Positions 26,000 through 35,099 of a stretch of DNA of 64,000 bases are shown one piece after another. The notes beneath the pieces were generated by a model. That model saw only the letters and a program-made list of their open reading frames with translations, searched no databases and was not told the origin of the DNA. The stretch's first letter is position 1; every line of letters begins with the position of its first letter. The DNA lies in the NCBI RefSeq assembly GCF_000003815.2, contig NC_049987.1, positions 4,117,963 through 4,181,962 of the forward strand, in the 5' to 3' direction. The translations under genes and the position numbers were made by a program. The stretch is from Branchiostoma floridae. Its lineage: Eukaryota > Chordata > Leptocardii > Amphioxiformes > Branchiostomatidae.

Positions 26000-26698
26000 A
26001 CAACACGGTGTATTCCGTATCACCAGAGGTATCAGCCCGACCGCGGGAGGGCTGGGACCGAGGGTGATGCGGAATACACCGTGTTGCATTTTATTTATGT
26101 CATACCCACCTGAGAAAACCCATGTTTTGATGCGAAATGCGCCAGAAGTTGAACAAATGTGGTACCCCCTAACAAAAAGTGTTGCAACAGCAATGTTCCA
26201 ACGTCCGAATCAGGTATTCGAATTGTCAACCGTGCCGTATTCGGCCCGTTCGAAATGGTTCGATTTACTCGAAGAAAGCTTGTGTGATACGCCTTTCGAA
26301 CCTGTGAGATACGGAAGTTACGGCCCGGTCCGGAACACCCGTATCGAACGTTTTCGCATCACAGGTATGACATAAAATAAGCTTACCAATGCAAACAACC
26401 CCTGCGTCCTCATGGTGTCCACAGTCGTGAGTCTCCCAGCCGTTATGAGGGCAGTCAGACAGGTATTGCTCGTCCCCGTTACACATTACTTCGTCAAGAT
26501 AAATCCTTCCACTTCCCATCCCAAAATAGGCGTGCTTAGGCGCTTCCCAAGCACCGGAATATCCAAGCTGACGACACACAACTTCGGCATCATGTAGGTC
26601 CCACGAGTCGTCGCATACTGTCCCCCATGGTTCGTTCCACCATGGAGAAACCTCCACCCTACCCTCGTGTGGGCCTTTACCCCCGGCGAGACGGAGGT
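14548..26698 (-). CDS. SRCR-EGF-C-type lectin mosaic protein (gene model, 5' end missing)
   Basis: Thirteen minus-strand exons join in frame, 5' to 3': 26698-26387 SRCR; 25679-25587, 25236-25123, 24845-24732, 24280-24185, 23385-23272 and 22023-21910 EGF; 21681-21463 and 20312-20184 C-type lectin halves; 19537-19418 and 16187-16077 EGF; 15060-14980 and 14654-14548 half-EGF modules, ending in TGA. Every junction is phase 1 with AG/GT borders, which is classic exon shuffling of extracellular modules. The product should be secreted or the ectodomain of a surface protein, binding glycans or other ligands in the manner of SRCR and lectin immune or adhesion proteins (family inference). No transmembrane segment precedes the stop, so secretion is more likely. 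The signal-peptide exon and possibly more modules lie upstream and were not found. LINE, mariner-like and pogo-like insertions sit in the introns. Confidence 0.85.
14980..15060 (-). CDS. Exon: four-cysteine half-EGF module
   Basis: Acceptor gatttcag, then [20 protein letters not shown] and ISCLMP, then donor gtaagt. Cysteine spacing is 4, 5, 8 with a W-T-C signature shared with the terminal exon. The exon is in phase 1 at both ends. EGF cysteines 5 and 6 are absent. Confidence 0.75.
15640..15703. repeat. (AC)n microsatellite
   Basis: A CA run of about 30 units in an intron of the lectin gene. Confidence 0.97.
15735..15850 (-). mobile_element. LINE reverse-transcriptase C-terminal fragment between two CA repeats
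   Basis: The minus frame reads [20 protein letters not shown] and [19 protein letters not shown]. The RDL..G..L..A..DR..WR pattern is that of LINE ORF2 C-termini. It sits between CA microsatellites in the intron separating EGF exon 16187-16077 from exon 15060-14980. Confidence 0.6.
15857..15957. repeat. (AC)n microsatellite
   Basis: A CA run with periodic AAAC interruptions. Confidence 0.97.
16077..16187 (-). CDS. EGF exon (calcium-binding type)
   Basis: Acceptor ccttacag, then [20 protein letters not shown] and [18 protein letters not shown], then donor gtaggg. The DIDEC start is the calcium-binding EGF signature and all six cysteines are present. Phase 1 at both ends. Confidence 0.9.
16200..19400. 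other. Large intron of the lectin gene
   Basis: About 3.2 kb between EGF exons. It holds the GGCCGAAGTGTCC-rich element at 17984-18346, a GC-rich patch near 18800-18930 and otherwise AT-rich DNA. I see no further EGF exon. Confidence 0.5.
17984..18346. repeat. Element with repeated ACACTTCGGCC / GGCCGAAGTGT words at both ends
   Basis: Left part 17984-18055 carries ACACTTCGGCC-type words. Right part 18250-18346 carries GGCCGAAGTGTCC and related words four times in reverse orientation. The arrangement suggests a small inverted-repeat element with internally repeated ends. Target duplication unclear. Confidence 0.55.
19418..19537 (-). CDS. EGF exon
   Basis: Acceptor ctatcag, then [20 protein letters not shown] and [19 protein letters not shown], then donor gtacat. 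Non-calcium-binding type. The first intercysteine spacing is unusual because the cysteine before PNMC is not evident. Phase 1 at both ends. Confidence 0.8.
19890..19946. repeat. Short hairpin, 17-18-bp arms
   Basis: TTTTCTTCATGTCCGCC is mirrored by GGTGGACATGAAGAAAA about 20 bp later, with one mismatch. Confidence 0.7.
20184..20312 (-). CDS. C-type lectin domain exon, second half
   Basis: Acceptor ttgaacag, then [20 protein letters not shown] and [22 protein letters not shown], then donor gtatgt. The C..(14-20)..C...YVCE ending is the C-terminal half of a C-type lectin fold. The QPD/EPN and WND calcium-sugar motifs are missing or unrecognisable, so calcium-dependent sugar binding is doubtful. 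It joins the first half in phase 1 (A + AC = Asn). Confidence 0.75.
20606..21435. mobile_element. pogo/Tc1-like MITE, copy 2
   Basis: It starts CAGTCAAACCTGCCC and ends GGGCAGGTTTGACTG, flanked by TA/TA. Length 830 bp, with 'gaccacc'/'ggtggtcg' words in both arms. It lies in the intron that splits the lectin domain. Confidence 0.85.
21463..21681 (-). CDS. C-type lectin domain exon, first half
   Basis: Acceptor cttcaacag, then [40 protein letters not shown] and [20 protein letters not shown] to NDGAPIS. It has the expected C-Y-W-F start, the A..C..MGGHL helix region and the WIG strand. I chose donor gtgggt (phase 1), because the later gtatta donor would break the frame of the next exon. Confidence 0.85.
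21910..22023 (-). CDS. EGF exon
   Basis: [20 protein letters not shown] then [18 protein letters not shown], donor gtaagt, phase 1 at both ends. A calcium-binding-like EGF with all six cysteines. Confidence 0.9.
22174..23110. mobile_element. mariner-like non-autonomous element (TA target)
   Basis: It starts CGAGGGCGGTTCAAAAAGTA and ends in its reverse complement TACTTTTTGAACCGCCCTCG, with TA on both sides. Inverted similarity extends about 150 bp inward at each end. Length 937 bp, with no intact transposase. It lies in the intron between two EGF exons. Confidence 0.9.
23272..23385 (-). CDS. EGF exon (calcium-binding type)
   Basis: Acceptor ttttttttcag, then [20 protein letters not shown] and [18 protein letters not shown], then donor gtacat. 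The DVDEC start and F-N-E-V/G-Y-T-C pattern mark a calcium-binding EGF. Phase 1 at both ends. Confidence 0.9.
24185..24280 (-). CDS. EGF exon
   Basis: Acceptor ttcttacag, then [20 protein letters not shown] and [11 protein letters not shown], then donor gtaagt. A compact EGF with a short C3-C4 loop (NGR). Confidence 0.9.
24732..24845 (-). CDS. EGF exon (calcium-binding type)
   Basis: Acceptor gtgtcgcag, then [20 protein letters not shown] and [18 protein letters not shown], then donor gtacgg. Six cysteines, phase 1 at both ends. Confidence 0.9.
25123..25236 (-). CDS. EGF exon (calcium-binding type)
   Basis: Acceptor accttttag, then [20 protein letters not shown] and [18 protein letters not shown], then donor gtgagt. 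Six cysteines, phase 1 at both ends. Confidence 0.92.
25289..25396. mobile_element. Tiny hairpin element with 11-bp target duplication
   Basis: TAACAATATTT occurs at 25278-25288 and 25397-25407. Between them, AGCCTGGTATTATAGCTTCC..GAGTCTCT pairs with AGAGACTCGGGAGCTATAAT..TACCAGGTT. It is 108 bp long and almost entirely stem. Confidence 0.8.
25587..25679 (-). CDS. EGF exon
   Basis: Acceptor tttgaacag, then [20 protein letters not shown] and [10 protein letters not shown], then donor gtaagc. Non-calcium-binding EGF, phase 1 at both ends. It directly follows the SRCR exon. Confidence 0.9.
25745..25870 (+). other. Hammerhead-ribozyme-like core motif
   Basis: ATGATTCGCTGC is followed about 35 bp later by its exact complement GCAGCGAATCAT. 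Four bases on come CTGATGA, then a 5-bp stem (GGTCG/CGGCC), then GAAA. This matches stems I and II and the conserved core of a hammerhead, but I could not find stem III. It may instead be a retroelement motif that only looks like one. Confidence 0.35.
25947..25995. repeat. (TA)n microsatellite
   Basis: A pure AT/TA run directly before a MITE-A copy. Confidence 0.97.
25996..26374 (+). mobile_element. MITE family A, copy 1
   Basis: It begins with the hairpin ATACAACACGGTGTATTCCG..CGGAATACACCGTGTTGCAT, carries ATGTCATACCCACCTGAGAA, and ends GGTATGACATAAAATAA. The same order is seen at 61457-61834 and, partly, at 38710-39243, 59806-59960 and 61880-62180. The ORF across it is shared between copies but has no known domain. 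It ends about 13 bp from the SRCR exon donor. Confidence 0.75.
26387..26698 (-). CDS. SRCR domain exon (group A pattern)
   Basis: Acceptor ttcatag, then [60 protein letters not shown] and [20 protein letters not shown] to GVVCI, then donor gtaagc. It is a complete scavenger-receptor cysteine-rich domain of about 103 residues. It has six cysteines, as in group A, and lacks C1 and C4 of group B. One exon in phase 1, the usual layout for shuffled SRCR modules. Confidence 0.95.
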
Positions 26699-26799
26699 CT
26701 ATGAATACAATTGTAAGCGTTATAGTTCAAGTGAAATGAAATTTGCTCTATTGTTACCTTTGCCAGAATGGCTAATATTATGTTTTAGGCTTGTGCGTC

Positions 26800-27720
26800 T
26801 GTTTGTTCTTCCGTCTGTAAACAGTATAACTCGAGAAGCCTTGGTATTTCGTAGGTGGGTAGAGGTCGGGAAAACGAAGGTCAAGTTCGATATTGGGCCC
26901 CTAGCTGCTTGCTAAGGTACTGCAACATAACCTCAATGTTTGATATCTCGTGTTCTGGACATGCTATGGTCGTGATTTTTAAGTAGTAGATACCCCTTGG
27001 GGCAGGAAGTGCGTGCTGTGAGTTTGTGCCCCCTAGCAGCTTTTTTTGGAACTGCAGGCGTCGGATTCCTTTCAAACTTCGGACGAGAATAACTCGAGAA
27101 CGTGCTGACGGATCGTCATGATTTTTGATATGCAGATAGAATGAGTGATGGCTTATATAATGGGATACAGATTATGGAAATCAACAGCTAATTTGCATAA
27201 TTAATGAGGACAGGATATAAATCCACTGCATTCCAAGATAATATTAATTATGCAAATGACGTCATTTGCATAATTAATGGCAAAACATGAACGTGTTGAC
27301 GGATCTTTATGATTTTTGGTATGTAGATAGCCTAAGTGAAGACTTACATAATGAAATACTAATTATGCAAACAAACAGCTAATTTACATAATCAATGAGG
27401 AAAGTTATCCACTGCATTCCATGATAGGACTTTCAAACTTGTCATATATGTAACTGACAAAGAGGGAAGGGAGTAAGAGGTGTATGTTAATGTCCCCTAG
27501 CGGCTTTTTCGGAACTGCAGGAGCCGGTTTAGTTTCAGACTTTGAAAGAGAATAAGTCAAGGGATGATCGGATCATCATGATTTTTGGTATGCTGAAAGC
27601 TTAAGTAATGCTTGGTACAATTTGATATTGATTATGTAAATTAGGATCTGATTTGCATAATTATTGGCGAAATTTTATAAACCCACTCTGTTCGATGAAG
27701 AGGATAACTCAAGAAAGGAA
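26800..27720 (+). repeat. Interspersed repeat family R1, copy 3 (with internal duplication)
   Basis: AACTCGAGAAGCCTTGG, AGGTCAAGTTCGATATTGGG and GGAACTGCAGG words occur in the family order. The segment from 27080 to 27700 repeats a 'gatcatgatttttggtatg..taatttgcataattaatg' unit about three times. Confidence 0.7.
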
Positions 27721-27729
27721 CAACAGAAT

Positions 27730-28440
27730 TTTGGCCAATTATGAGGGCCGTCTACCATATGGAAGGTGTATGTACTCCTCTGGAGTATCAGGTTGCTCAG
27801 AGCACTGACTGTTATCATGTTAACGTTAGGCCAGTCCAAAGTAATGTCTTGGTTCACGGATTCGCTGCTCCCATTTTACTGAATTTGGGGAAAAATTTTA
27901 TCTCAGTCCTAGATTACCAAAGTGAAATCGTCTGAGCAAGAGCGTTTGGTTGTAGCGTTGCTCTCATAGAGGTAAGGGTTGAAGTCTAAGAAAGATGGCC
28001 GAAAATAATAAGAGAAGGATAAGACATAAAAAGAGTGCGCTACAGTGAATGAGAGTGATTAGAATGACTGGAATGTATGAAAGGGAATAGACAAGCAAAA
28101 ATGGAAAGAAGGAAAGCAAAGAAGTTGAGGAATGAAAAGAAGGAAGGTCAAAAGGGGAAGACGCACAAAGTGGGGGCGAGGGAGGGAGAGGGGAAATGTG
28201 AAAAGTAAACAGACTTTGAGAGGCGTATAGATAAAGATTATGAGATTCTCGGATTTAAAAAATTGTATCTCTACTCCACCTCTGTGTAGTTGCTCTGACA
28301 CCTGTTAGATTCTCAAGTCTCAGGGGACTAGTTCTTGCTAGAGATCTTTGATATTTTTGATATTACGTCAGAAACTGGTTGGTATTGTCCGCACCAAGAC
28401 TAATGATTAAAATTCTGGCCCCCTAGTAAGTCATTTACAT
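27730..28440. other. Intergenic, nothing recognised
   Basis: AT-rich sequence with a purine-rich stretch (27990-28200, many GGAAG/AAAGG words). No coding or RNA gene signature. Confidence 0.5.
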
Positions 28441-28453
28441 CACATTTTCATGG

Positions 28454-28680
28454 ATGTACGAGGTAAGCTGGAAACAACACTGTACTAACAAAGTGTTGTT
28501 CTCTGGACTCCCCAAACTGCCAGACAAAGTACGGGCTAGACGACTGAGGTTTGCGGGGCACTGCTACAGAAACGATAAGGAAGCGGTGTCCAGCATAGTT
28601 TTGTGGAATCCACTCATGGGGAGAGGAGACAGGACAGACCACGGCTGGGAAGAGACACAGGACTAGTGGCAAACAGCATG
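28454..28680 (+). mobile_element. LINE ORF2 C-terminal fragment
   Basis: The plus frame reads LPKLPDKVRARRLRFAGHCY then RNDKEAVSSIVLWNPLMGRG. The RRLRFAGH(x)R motif followed by L(x)W(x)P is the typical region just before the end of LINE reverse transcriptases. A related fragment lies at 44509-44808. Confidence 0.7.
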
Positions 28681-29499
28681 GTAAAGGCGATGCTGGACAG
28701 GGTCTTCTGGGCTGCCGCAGTGATTCGGGTGGTAGGGGAGGAGAGACACCCGACGTAAGTCTAGTAAGTCATGTCATGAGGTGACCATCACCTTAGTTGA
28801 TAAGAGTTTGTGTGACTTTATCAAATAACATATAAAATAAAACGTCATGCGTAACACATTTATGTCTACAGACATCATTCTACATAACAAACCTGGTTCA
28901 TTTGGCAAACGTATGTGTTCGTGGAACTCTAGTTTACTTTGGTGACGACTGTCGGACATGATTTCACCATCACCCAGTGTGGCTAGGAGTCTTTCTGTGA
29001 CCTCATTATTCATTGCGGTTTGTCTCACCAAAGAGCACACAGTTGAGAATTGATAAAAGATAAGACGATGACTAACATGTAAGATGCCCCCTGCCCTAAG
29101 ATGCCCGGATTTTTTGCTGATCCTATTATGCAGAAGTACAGCGTGTTTGTTGCCACTGACTTTGCCAATCAAAAAGTTAAATAAGCATAGCTAATGCATA
29201 CAGCTGTTATTTGCATGCAAAGTATAGTTGTAACGTGTATTGTGTATTTACTTATCGTTTTGTCGAAAAACAGATTTTTACCAATACTGATGATTGCGCT
29301 GAAAAGAGGGTCGCTTCGTAGCGACGGCCCGTGCTACTAGGTGTACGATCCGTATCAAGCAGTGACACATTCATCACATAGATAAGAAATAAAAATTTAC
29401 AAAACAGCAAAAAGTTGAGTCTCTGAGTGTTTGTTTAGTAGAAAAGCGACCTGAGAAAAACAACGTAAACACCACAGTCGTTGACGGGAAACGTTGATA

Positions 29500-29660
29500 C
29501 ATATTCATATATATACGCGAGCGAACCTAGAGGTGACACAAGCGAACCTAGAGGTGACACAAGCAAGCGCGACGGTTTTTTGAAAGTTAAAAAATAACGC
29601 AAGTGGCAAGATGCCCCAACAGTCACCCAAGAGTGACACAACAGTGACACAACAGTGACG
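29500..29660. repeat. Short tandem repeats
   Basis: GCGAACCTAGAGGTGACACAA occurs twice in a row, followed by about three copies of an AGTGACACAAC unit. Confidence 0.8.
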
Positions 29661-31360
29661 CCAATATGCTTTCAACAGTATTTAAGTTATATTTTGTCTA
29701 CTTTTTACCAAGTATCAAAAGTAAACATCCTTTTATTACTGAAAAACTATTTTGGATACATTTTGGATATCATTCTACAGCGGTTTTTGATTCAGTTACA
29801 ACAGTTAGATTTCCACAAAACTTAACTTGTATCCGTATTCAGACTAACTTAAAAATACCTTTTGTTTTATTTGATGGGAAATAAATAGGCCAGAATTCTA
29901 TACCAAACACTAAATAAGTAACTGGTTTATCGATTCATACGTTGTAGGGCGGATATCAATTAGGATTTTACCATGGTCAATATTGACCAAAGGAGGCCAT
30001 ATGGATGAAAACCTACAGATGTGGAGAAACAGATTATCGTACAACGTTGAAAAAGAAATTATATCTATGTTGGATGATAATGTTTGCTTTTGAATTTGAA
30101 TTTGCGATACAAGCAATGTAATCATCGCTGGTAGCCTGCCGTAGATATAACACTAAACTTGCAAGCAGTCGGACCCCTAAGCCATGTTTTTTCCTGCCTT
30201 TTTACAAGTATGATACACTTAGACATTAATAGTTTGGCAAGCCATCCGTCGAGAGTGAAAATAACCCGCGCCACAAAAAAAACGTATGAAATATCAAAGA
30301 AATATCAAACTTTTTTCATTTGTGAAATTTGAAAACTGTTCGATAAAGCTATAAACATACACCATTACACATACCCGGTGCAAAACACATAAGCAATCGA
30401 GTCAAATCTGGTATATGGTTCGTGTCCATTCATTTGGGTCACTTCTTTTACTGTAAAAGTCTTTCAAGGTTATCATATATATAACATATGTTACATATCA
30501 TTCATCATTTTACAGGGATTTTTCATAAATTGACAACGCTGCGAATTCCGATAACCTGTTCATTTAGTCTAGAAACGCAACAGTGGCGCAGGTGAGGTTT
30601 TCTGTCGAAACACGACCTCGATTGTGCTGGATTTAGCCCTCGTCGCGGGAGACGAGAAGCACACACAATCACAATTCTACTGTCAAAAGAAAGCTAATAC
30701 TAGTATATCATAGAAATAAAATTTGTATTCATGTTTATTTAAATTGGTCACCAGCTTCCGAAAAGAGAAAATTACAAAAGCGGGGCAAGTTAGGGCGCAC
30801 TGTCTAGCGCAGCACAAAATCGGAAGTTATATTCACGAAAACGTCCTCAGTGTTTGCCACTTGTAACTAGGAGGGTGAAGGGTTCATGAACCATATGAAT
30901 GTATTTCTTATCCAAGTATGTTCTTTAGATGAATGTGTTAAAAATTCATTGATCAAAACTTGACCACTCTTTGGCAACTAGTGATCCGTGAGCGCCGTGA
31001 GTTCGAGCGCGTGAAAAGCAGGCATCTTAGGGCGGCCCCAGTTAGATGTTAAAAAAAGACCCATTGTCAATTTTAAAGTAGATAGTAAAGGAAATTTCGG
31101 TCACATACATCGTACTATATACCTACGATAGTTAGCTTACCCCATAAATCGCACGATGATCGCGGTAAATCATTGGCGCTGGTAAATCGTAGGTAAAAGT
31201 AGAGTTCCCCGAACACATCCCTTTGCCAAATAATCATGCCTTTATTCAAGACTTTAAGGTCTTATTCATGTACATGTATTACTAAAGAGCACCTATCCCA
31301 ATAGCAAACAACTGCATGAACGTGTGTTCCCCACAAACCAACAAACGCTACAAAAAAAAC
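29660..31360. other. Intergenic, nothing recognised
   Basis: AT-rich sequence without a supported exon. One end of the 6157-6814 MITE family lies near 31200. Confidence 0.45.
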
Positions 31361-31364
31361 ATAA

Positions 31365-32409
31365 CCTTCTTGGCGAAGGTGACAATAAAATTATGTACGA
31401 TGCTGTGATACTTTCCAACGCAACTTTCATCGTGCTTTGTCAAAATCATGTAGTCTCTACCCGACTCCGGCCTGGCCGAATAGTAAATTATGATAATAGG
31501 GGGCTTTGGCTAAGTGTCTATTGACATTCCTCTCTTTCTCAGTTACATGTGTGACGAGTTTGAAAGTCCTATCATGCCCTGAAGTGGATTTATAAACTTT
31601 CCACATTAAAAATTAGCTATTGATTTGCATTATTAGTATTTCGTTATGTATGGCAACACTTAGGCTATCTACATACCAAAAATCATGACGATCTGTTAAC
31701 ACGTTAATATTTTCTCATAGATTATGTAAATGAGGTAGTTATTTGCATAATTCATATGTATTGACATTTCTCTCTTTCTCAGCTACATATGTGACAAGTT
31801 TGAAAGTCCTATCATGGAATGCAGTGGATTTATGAACTTTCCTCATTAATTATGTAAATTAGCTGTTGATTTGCATAATCAGTATTACATAATGCAAGTC
31901 AGCATTAAGTTATTCTCATCAAAGTCGGTGCCTGCAGTTCCAAGAAAGCCGTTAGGGGGACCAAACTCACAGCACTTACTGTCTTCCCCAAGGGCTATCT
32001 ACCACTTCTATCTACATAGCGTGTCCAGAACACGAGATGTCAAAATTGGAAGTTTTGCTGCAGTACCTTAAGAAGTCGCTAGGGGGCTTATTATCGAACT
32101 TGACCTTCATTTTCCTAACTCCTACCCACCTACCAATGCAAATGTCATCAGGATCCATTCAAGGCTTCTCGTGTTACCCGCTCTACAAACAAACAAACGG
32201 ACGGACACACTCGGTCTGCTACCGTCCTAACGGAAAAAGGCTACGCCAACCATTTTCGAACTCGGCCTTCCTTTCCGCACACCGCTACTCAAATACCAAA
32301 TGTCATTAAAATCCATACACAGCTTCTCGAGTTATATGCTGTTGACCTACATATGAAACACAACATCATTCCATAACCGAAAAATAATATAACCTTCTTG
32401 GCGAAGGTA
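31365..32409 (-). repeat. Interspersed repeat family R1, copy 4
   Basis: ATAACCTTCTTGGCGAAGGT occurs at both 31366 and 32390, bracketing two internal copies of the 'tttgaaagtcctatcatg..gtggattta' segment plus the ccctaag/gggctatctacca and ctcgagttat words. Confidence 0.65.
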
Positions 32410-32514
32410 ATCAGCCATCGCGGAACGTCCTGTATTGTTAAAAATAATGGTATGGTTGAAATCAAATATAAAAATGCCAATACGGAACTCATGAGAACTT
32501 GAAAGTATACGCAA

Positions 32515-33298
32515 GTGTGAACCCCACTCACACGTGCGTGTATTTTCGAGTTGCCATGCGTTCCGTATGTCATACGCTGTCGCGCACACAATGCGTACCT
32601 CATACGCATCTGAATCGTTTTATATAAGCTTAAAGTACGCAGGTATACGGTAATACAGTACACCTGAGTTATAAATTGACAGTCCATCGGTCCCACGTCG
32701 GTCGAGTGCGGCGCGAGTACGCCATGTGTTCGAGCTTCATACGCAGTGATACGCTCATCCCGCGGTACGAGCTCTGAGAGGCTTAAACATAGCGTATGTG
32801 CAGCGAAGATACAACGCACAATGCCAACATGTTGCACGTTATCCGTTCGTTTTAAGATCAGGAAGCGCATTGTGCTTATTAGTAACGTATAACAAACGCA
32901 CATCTAACGTTTGCAGGTCACGCTATGAATTTGCACTAGTAATAGAAACAGCAGGAGGAAGCGGCTTTAATGAACCAAAAATAAACTTTGAATACAATTG
33001 GCATTTGTCGGAAATGCGTTCAGCATGTGATCAGCATAAGTTGGGTGCGTTCGAAATAGGTAGGAACGCGCCATGCATACGCAGCTAATCACAGCAAGAA
33101 AAACAGTGTTGTGTACTGCATACGCACCTCATAGGGAATGGATCTGCTGAAGTTGTGATTTATACGCCAGGTGGGTGTGACGCATGATTCAATTTACTCC
33201 GAAAAATTCAAAAAGGTTGGGCTTATCAAGCCTTATGGCTTCGCATTGGCAAAATTTCATACGCACTTGAAAATACACACACGTGTGACCCACCTTAA
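32515..33298. mobile_element. Inverted-repeat element rich in cgcatac/gtatgcg words
   Basis: Left end CTCACACGTGCGTGTATTTT is the imperfect reverse complement of the right end near 33260-33298 (AAAATACACACACGTGTGAC). The interior has many CGTATGC/GCATACG words and a 204-codon open frame on the minus strand (32289-32903) with no recognisable domain, probably by chance. Confidence 0.45.
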
Positions 33299-34309
33299 GG
33301 TCGACCTCTGGCTATGGCTTTTTGGACCCGTTGCCATGTAGTATTGGCATTAAAACGTGTTGCTGTATGTTTCTAGCCTCCCTAAAAGGCCTATAAGTTC
33401 TGTTGCACTGGAAACTATTTGCATACAGTAGAAATTATACGACATCAGAAAAAAGAAACAAGAGGTAGCCCTCTTCGAAATCATGCGCTCCCTATGAATC
33501 CGGCGTATCAAATTCTGTCAATGCGCAGCCGTACGCTCGAAATTTCGAACATTTTTCGAACATTTTCTCCATGGGTCAGGATCTATTTGAAAGCGGACAA
33601 AGACACGACCTTCCGCAGCGAGCAGCGACGCTTCGAAGGAGGCTTCACCTTGCGTACCTAGAATTTACCTATCGTGTAACGCGGCCGTGGAAAACTAACG
33701 ATATACATGGGAGGGCATGGCAAAATTTTGAATGCGGCAATATCTGCCTACGGTCTGGCTGATCATGAATCTCTATGTTTTCTACTTACCGCTGTGCAGC
33801 CCTAACTATAAAAATTCGCACTATCTTAGCTTACGTCTTGGTATTACTGGAAGTTGAAATGATTAAAAAACTTCCAGGAATGAAATGAATTGGACCTACA
33901 TCTGACCGCTCTTGCCTCGACGGCGAAGGTCAGGATGAACAGCACTAACTTGAGCATGTCTGATGCTCAATGACTTCTTGTAACTGTGCCCGGTACGTGA
34001 GCCCCGAGTTTTGATATTAGTGCATGAGATACATGTAAATTGTATGTACAAATATGGCTATCACTCATTCAATGTTTCCATTGCCATGTAGCACGGGCAC
34101 GGGTGCACTTGTTGTGCAGTTGCGTTGCCTCATTTATTAAGAGTAAACCCAAAGCAAATATTCAGCAGCCAATAGCACTGAGAATGCCCAAATTGGGCAC
34201 ACTTTACCTGGAAATGATGTAATATTGTTACGTGTTGGCTACACGTTGATCCCTTGTTATTCTGTGACTTGAAGGTAACCGGTCATGTCATGAGTGTTCG
34301 CACCTACGG

Positions 34310-34935
34310 AAATCGGTGCCTGCAGTTCCCAAAAAGCCGCTAGGAGGTCCAAACTCACAGCACTTACTCTCTGCCCTAAGGGCTATCTACCACTCAAAAA
34401 TCATGACCACAGCATGTCCAGAACATGAAGTGTCAAAATTAAAGTTATGCTGCAGTACCTTAGGCAGTCACTAGGGGGCCCATTATCGAACTTGACCTTT
34501 GTTTTCCTGACCCCCACCCACCTACCAAATATCATCAGAATCCATTCAAGGGTTCTCGAGTTATCTTGCATACAGACAAGCACACTTACATACAATTCTC
34601 GCTACAGCACCGTAGGTAAGAGCCAGGTAAACCATTTCGCACTTGACCTTCCTCTCCAAAACCGCTACACACCTACCAAGTATCTTGAAAATCGCCCAGC
34701 TGCATTTTGACTTATGCTGCCTGGAACAAACCACAAAAAAAACATACCAAGCTCGCTGCAGTACCGTAGGAAAATGCCAGGTAAACCGTTTTCGAACTTG
34801 GCATTCCTTTCGACGACCGTTACACACCTACGAAAAATCACATTAGTTCCATCCACAATTTCTCGAGTTATATGCTGTTGACCTACATAAACATTGTAGA
34901 CCCAAGTCAACAAAACATACTCTTCTTGGCGAAGA
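34310..34935 (-). repeat. Interspersed repeat family R1, copy 5
   Basis: GGTGCCTGCAGTTCC, ctaagggctatctaccac, ctgcagtacc and TCGAGTTAT words run in family order, ending near TTCTTGGCGAAGAG. Confidence 0.65.
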
Positions 34936-34966
34936 GAATAAAGCTTGACGTGTATTTACCAACAAA

Positions 34967-35088
34967 AGAAATGGGACTTACCCAAAGTCTTTGTCAAGGA
35001 ACAGCATGGCATCAGAGAAGCAGTGGGTTGTCCATTCATTGACAAAGACTGGAGTCGACCAGTCTAAAATTTGGGTAAGTCCAATTTC
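34967..35088. mobile_element. Small hairpin element
   Basis: GGGACTTACCCAAAGTCTTT at the left mirrors AATTTGGGTAAGTCC at the right. Internal TGTCAA/TTGACAAAGACT words also pair. About 120 bp, non-coding. Confidence 0.6.
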
Positions 35089-35099
35089 ATATCCTGGAA

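Noticed and set aside
26265-26386. Extension of the SRCR frame past position 26387
   Set aside because: It is intron read-through into a MITE. A strong gtaagc donor closes the exon after the last cysteine.
32289-32903. 204-codon minus-strand open frame
   Set aside because: It lies in an inverted-repeat element and overlaps repeat R1. It has no domain, splice support or codon bias that I can see.
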